Notes: generated by a model from the sequence alone, not told the origin. A stretch of DNA of 64,000 nt from Ruminococcus flavefaciens 007c (GCF_000571935.1 NZ_ATAX01000035.1:109265-173264); one strand, 5' to 3'. Shown: positions 50,857 through 59,950, counted from the stretch's first letter. Program-made: numbers and translations.

Positions 50857-51087
50857 ATGGGACGGAAAGAGATCATCGACAGGGACACTTACCGAAAAAT
50901 CAAGAAAATGAACCGCGAGGAGCTTACGAAGTTCATTCTTCAGTACGGAGATGAACTGCTCGGAGAACAGGGCAAAACAATAGATCTTCAGGCTCTTGAG
51001 GCTGAGCTTAGTAAGATAAAGGGTATCGGCGGTAAGCGCCTTGAGGAGATAATGACTGTTGTTGAGAAATTCTTAGATGTCGAATAG
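50857..51087 (+). CDS. Small helix-hairpin-helix-like protein
   Basis: A 76-residue charged protein. The C-terminal half, SKIKGIGGKRLEEIMTVVEKFL, has the GIG pattern of a helix-hairpin-helix, a nucleic-acid-binding turn. Function unknown. AAAGGAG precedes the ATG. It directly precedes the LRR-dockerin gene with 14 bases between them. A degraded copy of its last 23 codons lies at 54352-54423. Confidence 0.7.
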   Translation: MGRKEIIDRDTYRKIKKMNREELTKFILQYGDELLGEQGKTIDLQALEAELSKIKGIGGKRLEEIMTVVEKFLDVE

Positions 51088-51101
51088 ACAGGAGGTATAC
51101 T

Positions 51102-52319
51102 ATGAATTGTAAAAGAATAATAGCAGCGTTGATGTGTGCTGTAATATCGTTGGGAACGACAGCGCTTTCGCTTGGAGTACCTTTAACTCTTTCGGCTGAA
51201 GCTGCAACCATAGTTGACAGCGGCAACTATGGTGAGAATATCAGATGGGAACTGGACAGTGACGGTACCCTGGTAGTCACAGGCAAGGGAGATATGGGCG
51301 ATGTAGGTCCTTTCAAAAATACTCCGTGGGTAAAAGAAAGAGATCTTATAAAAAAGGTGGTTATAAGCAATGGGATAACAAGAGTCGGAGATCAGAATTT
51401 TAATACTTGTAAGAACCTTGTTTCCGTTACCCTTCCCGATACTCTGAAAACCATTGGCTTTGTTGCGTTTTCTGAATGCAGCGCTCTCACTTCTATCGTA
51501 ATACCCGCTTCTGTGACGGTAGTCGAACATGAAGCTTTTAAGTCCTGCAGTAATGCGGAAATAACGATCTCCTCAACAGATACAAAGATAGAAGGCGGTG
51601 TTTTCTCAGGTACCAAATGGGAGAAGGAGCAGCTTGAGAAGTCGCCCTTTGTGGTAATAAACGGTGTTCTTCTTGCTACAAGATTCGATACGGAAGAACT
51701 TGTCATACCTGACGGAGTTGAATGTATAGGTCGGAGATGTTTTCAGGGCTGGGGACATTGGTCAGTAACAGAGGTCGTTATCCCTGATTCAGTGAAGATA
51801 ATAGAAGCCTATGCCTTTGAGGGATTCAGATCACTGAAATCGGTGACAATACCCGAATCGGTAGAGAAAATAGAACCGAGTGCTTTTCAGAGCTGCAATT
51901 CTCTTGAAAAGGTCTGCATACTTAATCCCGAATGTGATATAAGCGACATGAATTCTACCTTTACCAACGGTGCTGGTTATGCCTATACAGGTATTATCAA
52001 GGGATACAGAGACTCTACTGCCGAGGCTTACGCCAATAAGTACGATCGCATCTTTGTACCCGTTGATTCTGACATGGGAGATGTGAACTTTGACGGGAAT
52101 GTGAACGCAGTAGATGCTTCCATGGTGCTGGCATATTATGCCCGTGTATCGACCAATCAAGAAGGCGGATATAATGAAGAGCAGAAGCTTGCAGCAGATG
52201 TAAACAACGACGGAGATATCAATGCCGTTGACGCATCGAGTATTCTTGCGTACTATGCATATGTATCGACTACAAAAGAAACTCCTATGTCAATGGAAGA
52301 ATATATGAAAAAGAACTAA
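51102..52319 (+). CDS. Secreted LRR protein with dockerin
   Basis: A 405-residue exported protein: signal peptide (about 1-29), BspA-type LRR_5 repeats (about 55-295, for example ITRVGDQNFNTCKNLVSVTL), and a type I dockerin (about 325-395) with GDVNFDGNVNAVDASMVLAY and ADVNNDGDINAVDASSILAY. The dockerin is very like that of the cohesin-dockerin protein at 55682, so both should recognise the same kind of cohesin. The LRR part likely binds protein or glycan. AGGAGG precedes the ATG. It carries no enzyme domain. Confidence 0.88.
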   Translation: MNCKRIIAALMCAVISLGTTALSLGVPLTLSAEAATIVDSGNYGENIRWELDSDGTLVVTGKGDMGDVGPFKNTPWVKERDLIKKVVISNGITRVGDQNFNTCKNLVSVTLPDTLKTIGFVAFSECSALTSIVIPASVTVVEHEAFKSCSNAEITISSTDTKIEGGVFSGTKWEKEQLEKSPFVVINGVLLATRFDTEELVIPDGVECIGRRCFQGWGHWSVTEVVIPDSVKIIEAYAFEGFRSLKSVTIPESVEKIEPSAFQSCNSLEKVCILNPECDISDMNSTFTNGAGYAYTGIIKGYRDSTAEAYANKYDRIFVPVDSDMGDVNFDGNVNAVDASMVLAYYARVSTNQEGGYNEEQKLAADVNNDGDINAVDASSILAYYAYVSTTKETPMSMEEYMKKN

Positions 52320-52377
52320 GAAAATATATGTTGACAATAATCTTAAGGAACTAAGATATGTTAAAGAAAAAAGTTCG

Positions 52378-53013
52378 TTGAAATATGAGTTTTCTAACAT
52401 ATATAATGAATTAGGAAATGAATCTTGTAGTTGTATCGGCAACTATAAACTTCTTTACGATCAATATGGTGGTAATTTCCCAAAAAAGATTTTCGTAAAT
52501 GCGAATTCAAGTAAAAAAATGGATTATTCTTGTTGTGAAATAATGGCAACATTTAATCTGCTTTCAGTAGCAGGTTGTTATGATATAAAGGATTCTTCCG
52601 GAAAAATAACAAATGATTTAAATCAATATTCAAAATTAGTTTTAGAATTCGAGTTAAGTGATTTAATGTTTGGCCAGAGTATTCAAACTGGGCGTTGAGG
52701 CAGTAAGCCATATGGAATAAGACGTTGTTTAGATGCATATAACATAAACTCTACTGATTATGGCAGTTTCAAATCTGATATATCAACATTAGAAAATGAA
52801 ATAAAACATAATAAAGGATTTGCTATAATTTCGACAATTGAAATTTTAGGACCGGTACATACATTTTTTGTTTTCTATGATTCCACAACTTCTGAATTCG
52901 TAGGAGTTAATAGAGCAAGCGGAAGCTTGTACGGTTGGCGTAGAAAAAGTTTGAAAGAATTAGTTAGAACTGAAGATAATGATGCATTATTTGGAGGTCA
53001 TGTATTATTATGA
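52378..53013 (+). pseudogene. Cysteine-peptidase-like gene broken by in-frame TGA
   Basis: One reading frame runs from before 52378 to 53013 with a single TGA at 52696-52698. The first part has a possible nucleophile Cys in DYSCCEIMATFNLL, and after the stop the frame continues GSKPYGIRRCLDAYNINS and GPVHTFFVFYD with a possible His, as in C39/papain-like peptidases. Upstream the frame stays open (YVDNNLKELRYVKEKS) without a start, so the N-terminus is also missing. It is strikingly AT-rich. Its end overlaps the next gene by four bases. Confidence 0.65.
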
Positions 53014-54083
53014 AAAAATTTATAGTATTCTTAGTTTTAGTTATAGCAATTGTCTCTGCAACATTTATCTTATTACATTGCTTTGCTCCCCAAAACAGTA
53101 TTGATGTTAGCAATAGTCGTTTTTGGGAGCAAAAAGCTGAAATAAATGGTGAGATATACTATATAAAAAGTGACGGTGTGTATAAAGCTTCCGAAAATCA
53201 AAAATATGAATGTCTGATACCATTTGATGAACCAGATACAAAGGCCTTTTTTACAGGGGAAAAGAACTGTATATATACTGCTGTAAACATTAACAAGTCG
53301 ACCAGCATCACAAAATATGATCCTGACGGAATTCTAACGGGTAAACCTTTTATTCTGGATAAGCCTGATGCAAATGTGCTTGCAATAGACAATAATTGTG
53401 TTTATGGCAGATATGACGACGGAAATGATGTAAAATCCGCTGTATTTGATATGAACGGCAAAACGATCAATAATGATCTGCCCGAATATGAATACTCCGA
53501 TGTCAAATTTTTGTTTTCGGGTGATGAAGAAAATACCTATTACACTTCTTCAAATTATATCGGAAGGAGTAAAAAATATGCTGCGTACAATGATGATTAT
53601 TTTTCACTTGATTTTACGATAATCGACCTTGAGTCAAATGATACAGTTCATATTGATCTTTACGACATGTTTAATGGGTATTTTGTATATGCTGATATTA
53701 AAGATGATGCCTTATGCCTGGTCATAACTGATACTTCAAAAAAACTATCTTTGGGAAGTGGACATAAAGATTTTGATATTTCTTCTCTTGAACTGCATAA
53801 ATACGATATCTATGTGTTAACAGACATAAAAAGCGGAAAGATCATAAATCAGCATAAAACACGCAAATACGAAAGGATCATATACGCTGATACTAAAAAG
53901 GCAATAACATATTATCGCGGAAATTATATAACCTATTCAACAGATAACTGGAAAGAGATAAAGTCGCAAAAAGCTGATGAAATAAAAAAAGACGGAAGTT
54001 ATTTTTTTGATACCTGCGGCGAGTATGTTTTTGTTTTTGATGATAATACAGACAAGCTGCTTAATAAGATATCTACCAAATGA
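53010..54083 (+). CDS. Exported beta-rich hypothetical protein
   Basis: A 357-residue protein with an N-terminal membrane or signal segment (about 3-24, FIVFLVLVIAIVSATFILLHC); the Cys at its end is not in a clear lipobox. The rest is beta-rich with propeller-like strands (EINGEIYYIKSDGVYKAS, NNCVYGRYDDGNDVKSAVFD). It overlaps the broken peptidase-like gene before it, so the two were an operon. AT-rich like its neighbour, unlike the flanking chromosome. Function unknown. Confidence 0.72.
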   Translation: MKKFIVFLVLVIAIVSATFILLHCFAPQNSIDVSNSRFWEQKAEINGEIYYIKSDGVYKASENQKYECLIPFDEPDTKAFFTGEKNCIYTAVNINKSTSITKYDPDGILTGKPFILDKPDANVLAIDNNCVYGRYDDGNDVKSAVFDMNGKTINNDLPEYEYSDVKFLFSGDEENTYYTSSNYIGRSKKYAAYNDDYFSLDFTIIDLESNDTVHIDLYDMFNGYFVYADIKDDALCLVITDTSKKLSLGSGHKDFDISSLELHKYDIYVLTDIKSGKIINQHKTRKYERIIYADTKKAITYYRGNYITYSTDNWKEIKSQKADEIKKDGSYFFDTCGEYVFVFDDNTDKLLNKISTK

Positions 54084-54351
54084 TTTATCTTAAAAAGCAA
54101 TCTCCCTGTATAATAAACACAGGAAGCAATTTAGTATTCCATACAATTGAAACGGTCAAATACTTCACGCCTTACAGTAAAGAACTATGTATAAACCGTC
54201 AAGATACGATATTACGACATTTACGTTTTACAAAACTATAACCGAAATGAACCTTGCTTATCACAGATTCAAGGTTATAAAAACACAATCGCAAAACAAG
54301 AAAGAAGAATTAACATGGTACTATATGAGGAATAAATGATGCAATCGGAAT

Positions 54352-54423
54352 AAGATCAAAGGTATATGCAAAAATCGGCTTGAGGAGATTATGGTCGTTA
54401 TAGAGAGATTTTTAGAAGAGTAA
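54352..54423 (+). pseudogene. Remnant copy of the helix-hairpin-helix gene end
   Basis: The frame reads KIKGICKNRLEEIMVVIERF then LEE and stop, matching the last residues of the 50857 product (KIKGIGGKRLEEIMTVVEKF). No upstream part remains in frame. The 54084-54351 and 54424-55099 stretches hold no gene I can support, only hairpins and short repeats. Confidence 0.7.
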
Positions 54424-54610
54424 ATTATAAAAATACTTATGGGGCGGCGTAATGCCGTCCCTTTATAATCATTAACCTTATTATATTCCGACCTGCATTA
54501 AATATGTAAGCTCAATTTTATGCTCCATAGATCTCATACTGTTTCGGGTAAATTTCCATTGTTGTTCCGGACACATCATATTACTAATATGCCACACTTT
54601 TAAATTATAT

Positions 54611-54663
54611 AGCTCTCACAAATTAATTTGTGAGAGCTAATATTTTCCTACACTTTTCCTACA
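54611..54663. repeat. 28-base palindrome and tandem TTTTCCTACA
   Basis: AGCTCTCACAAATT is followed by its exact reverse complement (54611-54638), and then two TTTTCCTACA units (54644-54663). A related hairpin GCTCTCACAG/CTGTGAGAGC lies at about 54869-54895, and ATGGCCGCC/GGCGGCCAT at about 54832-54852, the latter resembling the first hairpin of the dispersed repeat. Confidence 0.6.
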
Positions 54664-54959
54664 ATTTTAAGAATTTTTTTGCAAAGGCAATAAGCGTCAA
54701 ATCAGCTTTAGTCCTCGAAAAATAGGTGCAAAACAGGATTCTATTAAAACATGAGAAACTGCCGAAAATCCGTCAGCGTCGGCTTGTGGTACCGAAGATC
54801 GTGGAGCAAACCAAATGATAGTTATAACATGATGGCCGCCATTGGCGGCCATTCGCTTTAAAGAGTAAAAAAGCTCTCACAGCTGAAACTGTGAGAGCCA
54901 AATGGTATCAATGATAATGTGAAGGAAACGAGTAACATTAGGAATTTTAATTGATCAAA

Positions 54960-54983
54960 CCGTTTCCGTTATATTTCCGTTAT
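54960..54983 (+). repeat. Right inner 24-base repeat
   Basis: Partner of 43259-43282 in direct orientation with one mismatch, about 117 bases inside the right end of the putative element. Confidence 0.55.
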
Positions 54984-55099
54984 TGCATTAAAAATAGATA
55001 TGTATTTGATACAAATCATGGAACGGTTGCTATCGAAAAATGGCTAAATATAGGCAAGTGTGAATAGTAGCTGTAAGTCGCAAAATTGAAAATTCAACA

Positions 55100-55148
55100 C
55101 TCATAACCCGAAGGTCGTTGGTTCAAATCCAGCCGCCGCAACCAGAAA
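55100..55148 (+). repeat. Right attachment-like repeat, 3' fragment of tRNA-fMet
   Basis: A perfect 49-base copy of 43080-43128, running from the anticodon loop through the T arm and CCA. No 5' half of a tRNA precedes it, so it is not a functional tRNA. It marks the right junction of the putative island. Confidence 0.88.
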
Positions 55149-55151
55149 ACA

Positions 55152-55188
55152 CCCCAATGTTTGCTTGAACATTGGGGTTATTTATTTT
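55152..55188 (+). terminator. Terminator after the tRNA fragment
   Basis: Stem CCCCAATGTT/AACATTGGGG followed by TTATTTATTTTTA; probably the original terminator of the tRNA-fMet gene before integration. Confidence 0.85.
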
Positions 55189-55420
55189 TATATCGCCAAA
55201 AATCACACATTTTGTCGCACGGAGATCTTGAGGTTCGCATTGGCTGTTGTTCGTCGGCGAATCCGTCGGCGAGTGTAGTTTTGCTGCTGTACGTCGGCGG
55301 TAAGTCGTCAGGTTTTACTTGGATATTTCGCTATTTTTCGAGAAAAGTACGGAATTCCAAGATTTTTTTGTCGTCGGCAGTAAAGTTTTGGGTGTAGAAC
55401 CCGAAGGTTTCCTATAGAGT

Positions 55421-55495
55421 TTGTTTACTTAGGTTAACAAATTGAATCAAAATTACGAAAAATAGACAAAAATGCTTGTTTACCATGGTAAACAA
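55421..55495. promoter_or_regulatory. Two related 20-base dyads
   Basis: TTGTTTACCATGGTAAACAA (55476-55495) is a perfect palindrome; TTGTTTACTTAGGTTAACAA (55421-55440) is a near copy 55 bases upstream. They look like paired operator sites. The 55189-55642 interval has no supported gene; GTCGGCG recurs several times at 55250-55375. Confidence 0.55.
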
Positions 55496-55513
55496 AAATA
55501 TTTGAGAATGAAG

Positions 55514-55570
55514 AAAGCATACCACATTCACCGCTGACAGGTGGCATTAGTGGTATGCTTTTTCTTTTTT
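55514..55570 (+). terminator. Terminator
   Basis: Stem AAAGCATACCAC (55514-55525)/GTGGTATGCTTT (55550-55561) followed by TTCTTTTTTC. It has no clear gene upstream on this strand. Confidence 0.75.
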
Positions 55571-55642
55571 CTGCGAAGAATAGAACTGAATTAGCCTTAA
55601 TTCTGCCGACGGTAACAAGTAATTAGCCTTGACGAAAAAAAC

Positions 55643-55675
55643 AAATGCCATAGAGTTAAAAACTCTATGGCATTT
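55643..55675. terminator. Terminator of the cohesin-dockerin gene
   Basis: Perfect 15-bp stem (AAATGCCATAGAGTT and its complement) with AAA loop and T-rich flanks on both strands. Confidence 0.9.
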
Positions 55676-55681
55676 TTATAT

Positions 55682-56767
55682 TTATGGAGAATTATGAGCC
55701 TGTTTTCCCATAAATTCTTCCATTGATATTATTCCTTCCTTTTCAGTTGAGGTATAGGCATAATAGGACAGAATATTTGAAGCGTCCACAGCATTGATAC
55801 TGCCGTTGCGGTCAACGTCTGCGGCAAGCTTCTGATTCGCATCGAGGTCGCCGTTCTTATTGGTGGAGGTCATGGTGTAGTATGTCAGGACCTCAGAAGC
55901 GTCAACCGCATTTATCAGCCTGTCATTATTTACGTCGCCAAGCTTATACTCAGTAGTTTCATCAGGGTTAGCCTTTGTTGTGACAGTAGTTGTAGTGGTT
56001 GGCGTTGTTGTCGTAGTTTTTTTCTCGCCAAGTATCCTGATGTAGCCGTTGTATATACCCTTAGTGAATACATAGGTCATCTGAAGTTTTCCTGCCTCGT
56101 CCTTATGACTGTTTATAAAGGTATCAGCTACTATGCCGTCGTCTGTATACGCCAAGCCTATGGGATAGACTTCACCCTGCTCAGCATTTTCGGGAACTAT
56201 AAAATCAATGGTGAATAAACAGCTGTGATTCAGCAGAGTATCCTCGGCATATGCATAGAATGCCAGCTGTCCGTCTTCGATCTTTGCCGAGCCTGTAGTG
56301 AAGCCGTTTAATCCTTTGCCTGGTGTTATGAACTTACCTGCTGTGTTTTCTTTGACAGTCAGACGAGTGTCATAAAAAACGTGGAACTTGATGTAGCTGA
56401 CCGGTTCCGTTGCGCCTGTAATACTGAAATAAACTCGCTGGACCTTGCCCTTTGCATATTCGGGGTCAAGTCCTATCTTATCGAAATAGAGCATAATGCC
56501 GCCATCATAATCCCTGGGATCTATCTTCGGAGTATTCCAATCCTTCGGCTGTATCCAGCGAGTTCTGTCGTAGGGGACTTCCATGTCGTCCTGTTTGTCA
56601 AAGGGATTATCTGATATCGTATCAGACGTATCAGCGACACTTTCTGCTTCGGTGAGATCTGTTGAATTTGCTTTTATGATGCTGTCGGGAAAGCAATAAT
56701 AAAGCGATAAGACCAGTGCAAGACTTGTTATTAATGATATAAAGCGAGTCAATAGTCTATTTTTCAT
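55682..56767 (-). CDS. Cohesin-dockerin protein, possible adaptor scaffoldin
   Basis: A 361-residue exported protein: signal peptide (about 1-27), a spacer, a cohesin-like beta sandwich (about 85-245) with VSYIKFHVFYDTRLTVKEN, GFTTGSAKIEDGQLAFYAYA and LFTIDFIVPENAEQGEVYPI, a Thr-rich linker, and a type I dockerin (about 280-350) with GDVNNDRLINAVDASEVLTY and ADVDRNGSINAVDASNILSY. One cohesin plus one dockerin is the layout of R. flavefaciens ScaC, which swaps the specificity of ScaA sites. The cohesin match is by pattern and needs a profile check. The ATG at 56767 follows GGAGG. Confidence 0.75.
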   Translation of the reverse strand: MKNRLLTRFISLITSLALVLSLYYCFPDSIIKANSTDLTEAESVADTSDTISDNPFDKQDDMEVPYDRTRWIQPKDWNTPKIDPRDYDGGIMLYFDKIGLDPEYAKGKVQRVYFSITGATEPVSYIKFHVFYDTRLTVKENTAGKFITPGKGLNGFTTGSAKIEDGQLAFYAYAEDTLLNHSCLFTIDFIVPENAEQGEVYPIGLAYTDDGIVADTFINSHKDEAGKLQMTYVFTKGIYNGYIRILGEKKTTTTTPTTTTTVTTKANPDETTEYKLGDVNNDRLINAVDASEVLTYYTMTSTNKNGDLDANQKLAADVDRNGSINAVDASNILSYYAYTSTEKEGIISMEEFMGKQAHNSP

Positions 56768-57035
56768 AATTGACCTCCTGTTACACGGCAATTCAGTAAT
56801 AACAGATTATCATAATTTCTGCAATGCGTCAATACCTTTTATGGAAGAATATATATATAGAACAAGGCAGTCCAACGGACTGCCTTGTTGTAATGTTCAG
56901 ATACGTTTTCTGTTCTGATTTGTCCCTTACAATTTATATTAGAAATTATATCAATCTGTGCAGTGCTATGTGCAGATGCGCCGCACAGATCAACATCGGA
57001 AAAGAATTATAACATCAGCTATTGATGTGTATGGA

Positions 57036-59342
57036 TCAGTAAAGCCACTTTGAAGCAAATGTATCTGCGAATGAGTCTTTATTCTTTGGAAGAGCAAATA
57101 CAGATGTCTGAAGTTCTTCAAGGTTCATTTTCGGCTGTATTCCGTATACGTGATAGTCGAAATACTGTACCATTTTCTCGACGTCCTCTGCTATGACTGC
57201 GTGGCCTGATTTATGGATATTTATAGCAAGATGATCGCTGATACCGACATAATCCCATACGTGCTTCATACCGAGGTAAGCCATCCATACTGACGGAGCA
57301 TTTACCCAGTCCTCGCTCTCGCATGAGCCGATTATAAACAGATACCTGTCAGGATCACAGCAGAGAGCGCCCAGCATATGCTGATCCATTGGGAACTGTT
57401 CGGCGTTTCTGAACTCCATGAATCTTCCGTTGAACCAGCCCTGCTCGCCCGAAGCCTGTAAGCTTCCGAGAGGCTCATTTTCCTTATATGTATACGATGA
57501 AGATCCGCCCTTGCTGGAGAAGTCATAGGTCTTTCCCACTGAGCTGTAGCGATACAGTGCCAGACCGCCTGCGCCCGAGCATGAGGGAGCACACATCTTG
57601 ATACGTGTATCGAATGCTCCGCATACAGAAGCTGCTTTACCGTATCTTGAAACACCTGTAACGATAGAGCTGTCAGGATTGATGTTCAGCTCCTTTGCGG
57701 CTCCGTTGTAAAGAGCGTCGAGTATCCTGCTGATTCCCCATGACCACGCCATAAGGTCGCCTGTCTGCTCGTCCCAGTTCCTTCCGTAAGGATAGAGATC
57801 ATAGAAAGCACCCTTGTGCTGGTTGTTATCCTGTGCAGTTCCAGGAGCGCTGAACATTCCGTCACTGTCGTAGGTTATAACAGCATAGCCGTTTGAGGTA
57901 GCTGTGCTCTCGGAAATGCCCTTGTGCATACCAAGTATAACAGGAGCTCCGCCCTCATGGCGAACATTCTTAGGAAGATTTATAACCGCCTTGAATGAAG
58001 CTGTCTTACCTGTGCTCTTGCGCTTAACGTTTATGGTCATGCTGTTGCCGCTTATGCTGTAGGTGGTTTCGTCATCAGAGCCGTCTATCCACTTGCCGTA
58101 CATATAGTACTCATACATACAGCTTATCTCGCTCTGACGCTTCCACCAGTCGTCGGTGGATTCTACCTTTGAACCGTCCATAAATATGAAAGGATCTGGA
58201 ATATCCTTTGAGCTTTTCAGCTGATTTACAGCAGGGAAGTTGTAGCTCTTTTCAAAAACAGGCTTTTCTGTGACAGTTTTTTCGGCCACGGTGAACTCTT
58301 TTATCTTACCGATTATAAAGCTCTGGAGCTGGACAAGGTCCGCTACCTCTGCCTTGCCGTTCTGATCTATATCAGCGGCTTTCTTTACGTTGTTATCCTT
58401 GAAGTCGTTTATGAGTCCCTTTCGCATGATAACAGCGTCAAAGGAGGTTATTGTCTTATCTCCGTCAAGGTCACCGTAAATAAGCTCTGGACCGCTATTG
58501 CCCTGTGACGGCTGAGTTGGCTGTGTCTGCTGCGGACCATCAGAAGCTTTTAAATAGCCCTCGATCTGTTCGAGCCAGTATTTACCCATTTTCTCATAGC
58601 CGCCTGCGTTGGGGTGAACTCCGTCCGCAAGGTCCTTTGAAGCGTCTATTACGCTGTGGATATCAGCATAAATTACATTCTTGCTGCTGTAATCATTGGC
58701 AACCTTTTTTATGAGCTCGTTGTATTTCGCAATGTCGCCGTTTGAATTGCCGCCCCAGCCTGAATTGCCCAGGTCTGGGATAGTAGTAAGGAAAACCTTT
58801 CCGTTTGATGGCATATTTTCTCTCAGATAGTCAAGAAGCTTGTGCAGACGTTCCTCTGAGCCGTCAAGATGACCGTTTGAAACATCGTTTGTACCTATCT
58901 GAAGAAGTATTATATCGGGAGAGTACTTTTTTATATAATCTCCGCCCTGCATTGTCTCAAGGATACCGTTGAGCTGACCGAACCAGCCGCCCGGCAGGTT
59001 GGTTATGGTATAGCCGCTGTATCCTGCGTGATTGTCGTCGTACTTGACACTCTGACCGTTGTAATTGAAGGAAGCGCTGTCCTTTCCCTCAGGTCCTACG
59101 AGATCAACATTTGTGTAGCCCTTTTGCTGCAGAAAGTAGCTGAGATACTTTCTGTAGCCGCCCTCGTCAGCCATACCGTATGTGATAGAATCGCCCAGAG
59201 GCATGATCTTGATGGTGCCGGCTGCTGAACTCAGCCTCGGTGCAGAGGGAAGCAGGCTTAGTGTAGAAATCGAAAGTGCAAGAGATGTGCCGATTCTGAG
59301 AAAACGTTTTATTGTTTCCCCGACAATAAAGTGCTTTTTCAT
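57036..59342 (-). CDS. CE3-dockerin-CE15 bifunctional esterase (CesA-like)
   Basis: Secreted 768-residue enzyme. Order: signal peptide (1-40), CE3 acetylxylan esterase of the SGNH type (about 43-265) with GDSITYG (Ser52), QIGTND and DGVHPN (Asp240, His243), a Gln/Pro/Thr linker, a type I dockerin (about 288-350, GDLDGDKTITSFDAVIMRKG and ADIDQNGKAEVADLVQLQSF), and a CE15 glucuronoyl esterase (about 375-750) with nucleophile Ser565 in TGVSRYGKAA and His in HKSGHAV. R. flavefaciens CesA has this order. It would remove acetyl groups and cleave lignin-glucuronoxylan esters at the cellulosome. A ribosome site GGAGG precedes the ATG. Confidence 0.94.
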   Translation of the reverse strand: MKKHFIVGETIKRFLRIGTSLALSISTLSLLPSAPRLSSAAGTIKIMPLGDSITYGMADEGGYRKYLSYFLQQKGYTNVDLVGPEGKDSASFNYNGQSVKYDDNHAGYSGYTITNLPGGWFGQLNGILETMQGGDYIKKYSPDIILLQIGTNDVSNGHLDGSEERLHKLLDYLRENMPSNGKVFLTTIPDLGNSGWGGNSNGDIAKYNELIKKVANDYSSKNVIYADIHSVIDASKDLADGVHPNAGGYEKMGKYWLEQIEGYLKASDGPQQTQPTQPSQGNSGPELIYGDLDGDKTITSFDAVIMRKGLINDFKDNNVKKAADIDQNGKAEVADLVQLQSFIIGKIKEFTVAEKTVTEKPVFEKSYNFPAVNQLKSSKDIPDPFIFMDGSKVESTDDWWKRQSEISCMYEYYMYGKWIDGSDDETTYSISGNSMTINVKRKSTGKTASFKAVINLPKNVRHEGGAPVILGMHKGISESTATSNGYAVITYDSDGMFSAPGTAQDNNQHKGAFYDLYPYGRNWDEQTGDLMAWSWGISRILDALYNGAAKELNINPDSSIVTGVSRYGKAASVCGAFDTRIKMCAPSCSGAGGLALYRYSSVGKTYDFSSKGGSSSYTYKENEPLGSLQASGEQGWFNGRFMEFRNAEQFPMDQHMLGALCCDPDRYLFIIGSCESEDWVNAPSVWMAYLGMKHVWDYVGISDHLAINIHKSGHAVIAEDVEKMVQYFDYHVYGIQPKMNLEELQTSVFALPKNKDSFADTFASKWLY

Positions 59343-59834
59343 AAGTACCTCCCAAATAAAATTAATTAAATGAATGTGTGCTTTTTGTTTCCCCGTCTTT
59401 TGTTTTTATCAAGGCAGAATGCATAATTTTATTATGCATAATATAACATAATTGTGAATTGCCTTTGACAACAATATACACTAATCAACCGCGAATTGTA
59501 AAGAGTTTGTGAACAAAAGAGCAATTTTTGGTCAACAAACAGCAATAATTGGTGATAAAAGGTAATATATTGATGTTATATGCAAAAATATATCAAAATT
59601 GTTACCGCACGAGCTGGATTCGTAACAAAAAATCCATATTCAAATCGTGCTAACAATATCATTTTCGGGTCAGATTGGGTATAGTTATATTTATTTCTTA
59701 ACTGCTCGTAACTTCTGAAAAAAGACTGGCTATCAGTGCACTTAATTTAATTAATACACATTGGGTGGATAATATCAATTAAGAAGATAATGTATTTGAT
59801 CAACATAATCTGACAGGCTGAATTAAAAAACATA

Positions 59835-59863
59835 TTGGCAAATAGGAATATGTGTGCTATAAT
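59835..59863 (+). promoter_or_regulatory. Promoter of the HAD phosphatase gene
   Basis: TTGGCA (59835-59840) and TATAAT (59858-59863) with a 17-base spacer. The rest of 59343-59834 is AT-rich, with one TTATGCATAA-type palindrome and no gene. Confidence 0.65.
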
Positions 59864-59877
59864 ATATTTGTTCTAAT

Positions 59878-59932
59878 CGCCTTATGGCGGCCATTGCTCA
59901 GAACTTCGTTCGCTGGAGCGCAAATTCTTTAT
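59878..59932 (+). repeat. Dispersed hairpin repeat, copy 2
   Basis: Second copy of the 55-base unit at 6798-6852: CGCC/GGCGG, then GAACTTCGTTC and GGAGCGCAAATTCTTTAT. It fills the leader between promoter and ribosome site of the HAD gene. Confidence 0.6.
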
Positions 59933-59950
59933 CCACACGTGGAGGTAAAC

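Noticed and set aside
43129..55099. Integrase, relaxase or toxin-antitoxin gene in the island
   Set aside because: I looked on both strands; no tyrosine or serine recombinase motif, relaxase or recognisable TA pair is present.
55161..55397. Open frame of 78 codons after the tRNA fragment
   Set aside because: It starts inside a terminator hairpin, has no ribosome site and low-quality composition; GTCGGCG repeats explain its openness.
55394..55412. AACCCGAAGGT resembling a further tRNA-fMet fragment
   Set aside because: Only 11 bases match the anticodon-arm region and no flanking tRNA sequence follows; chance or minor remnant.
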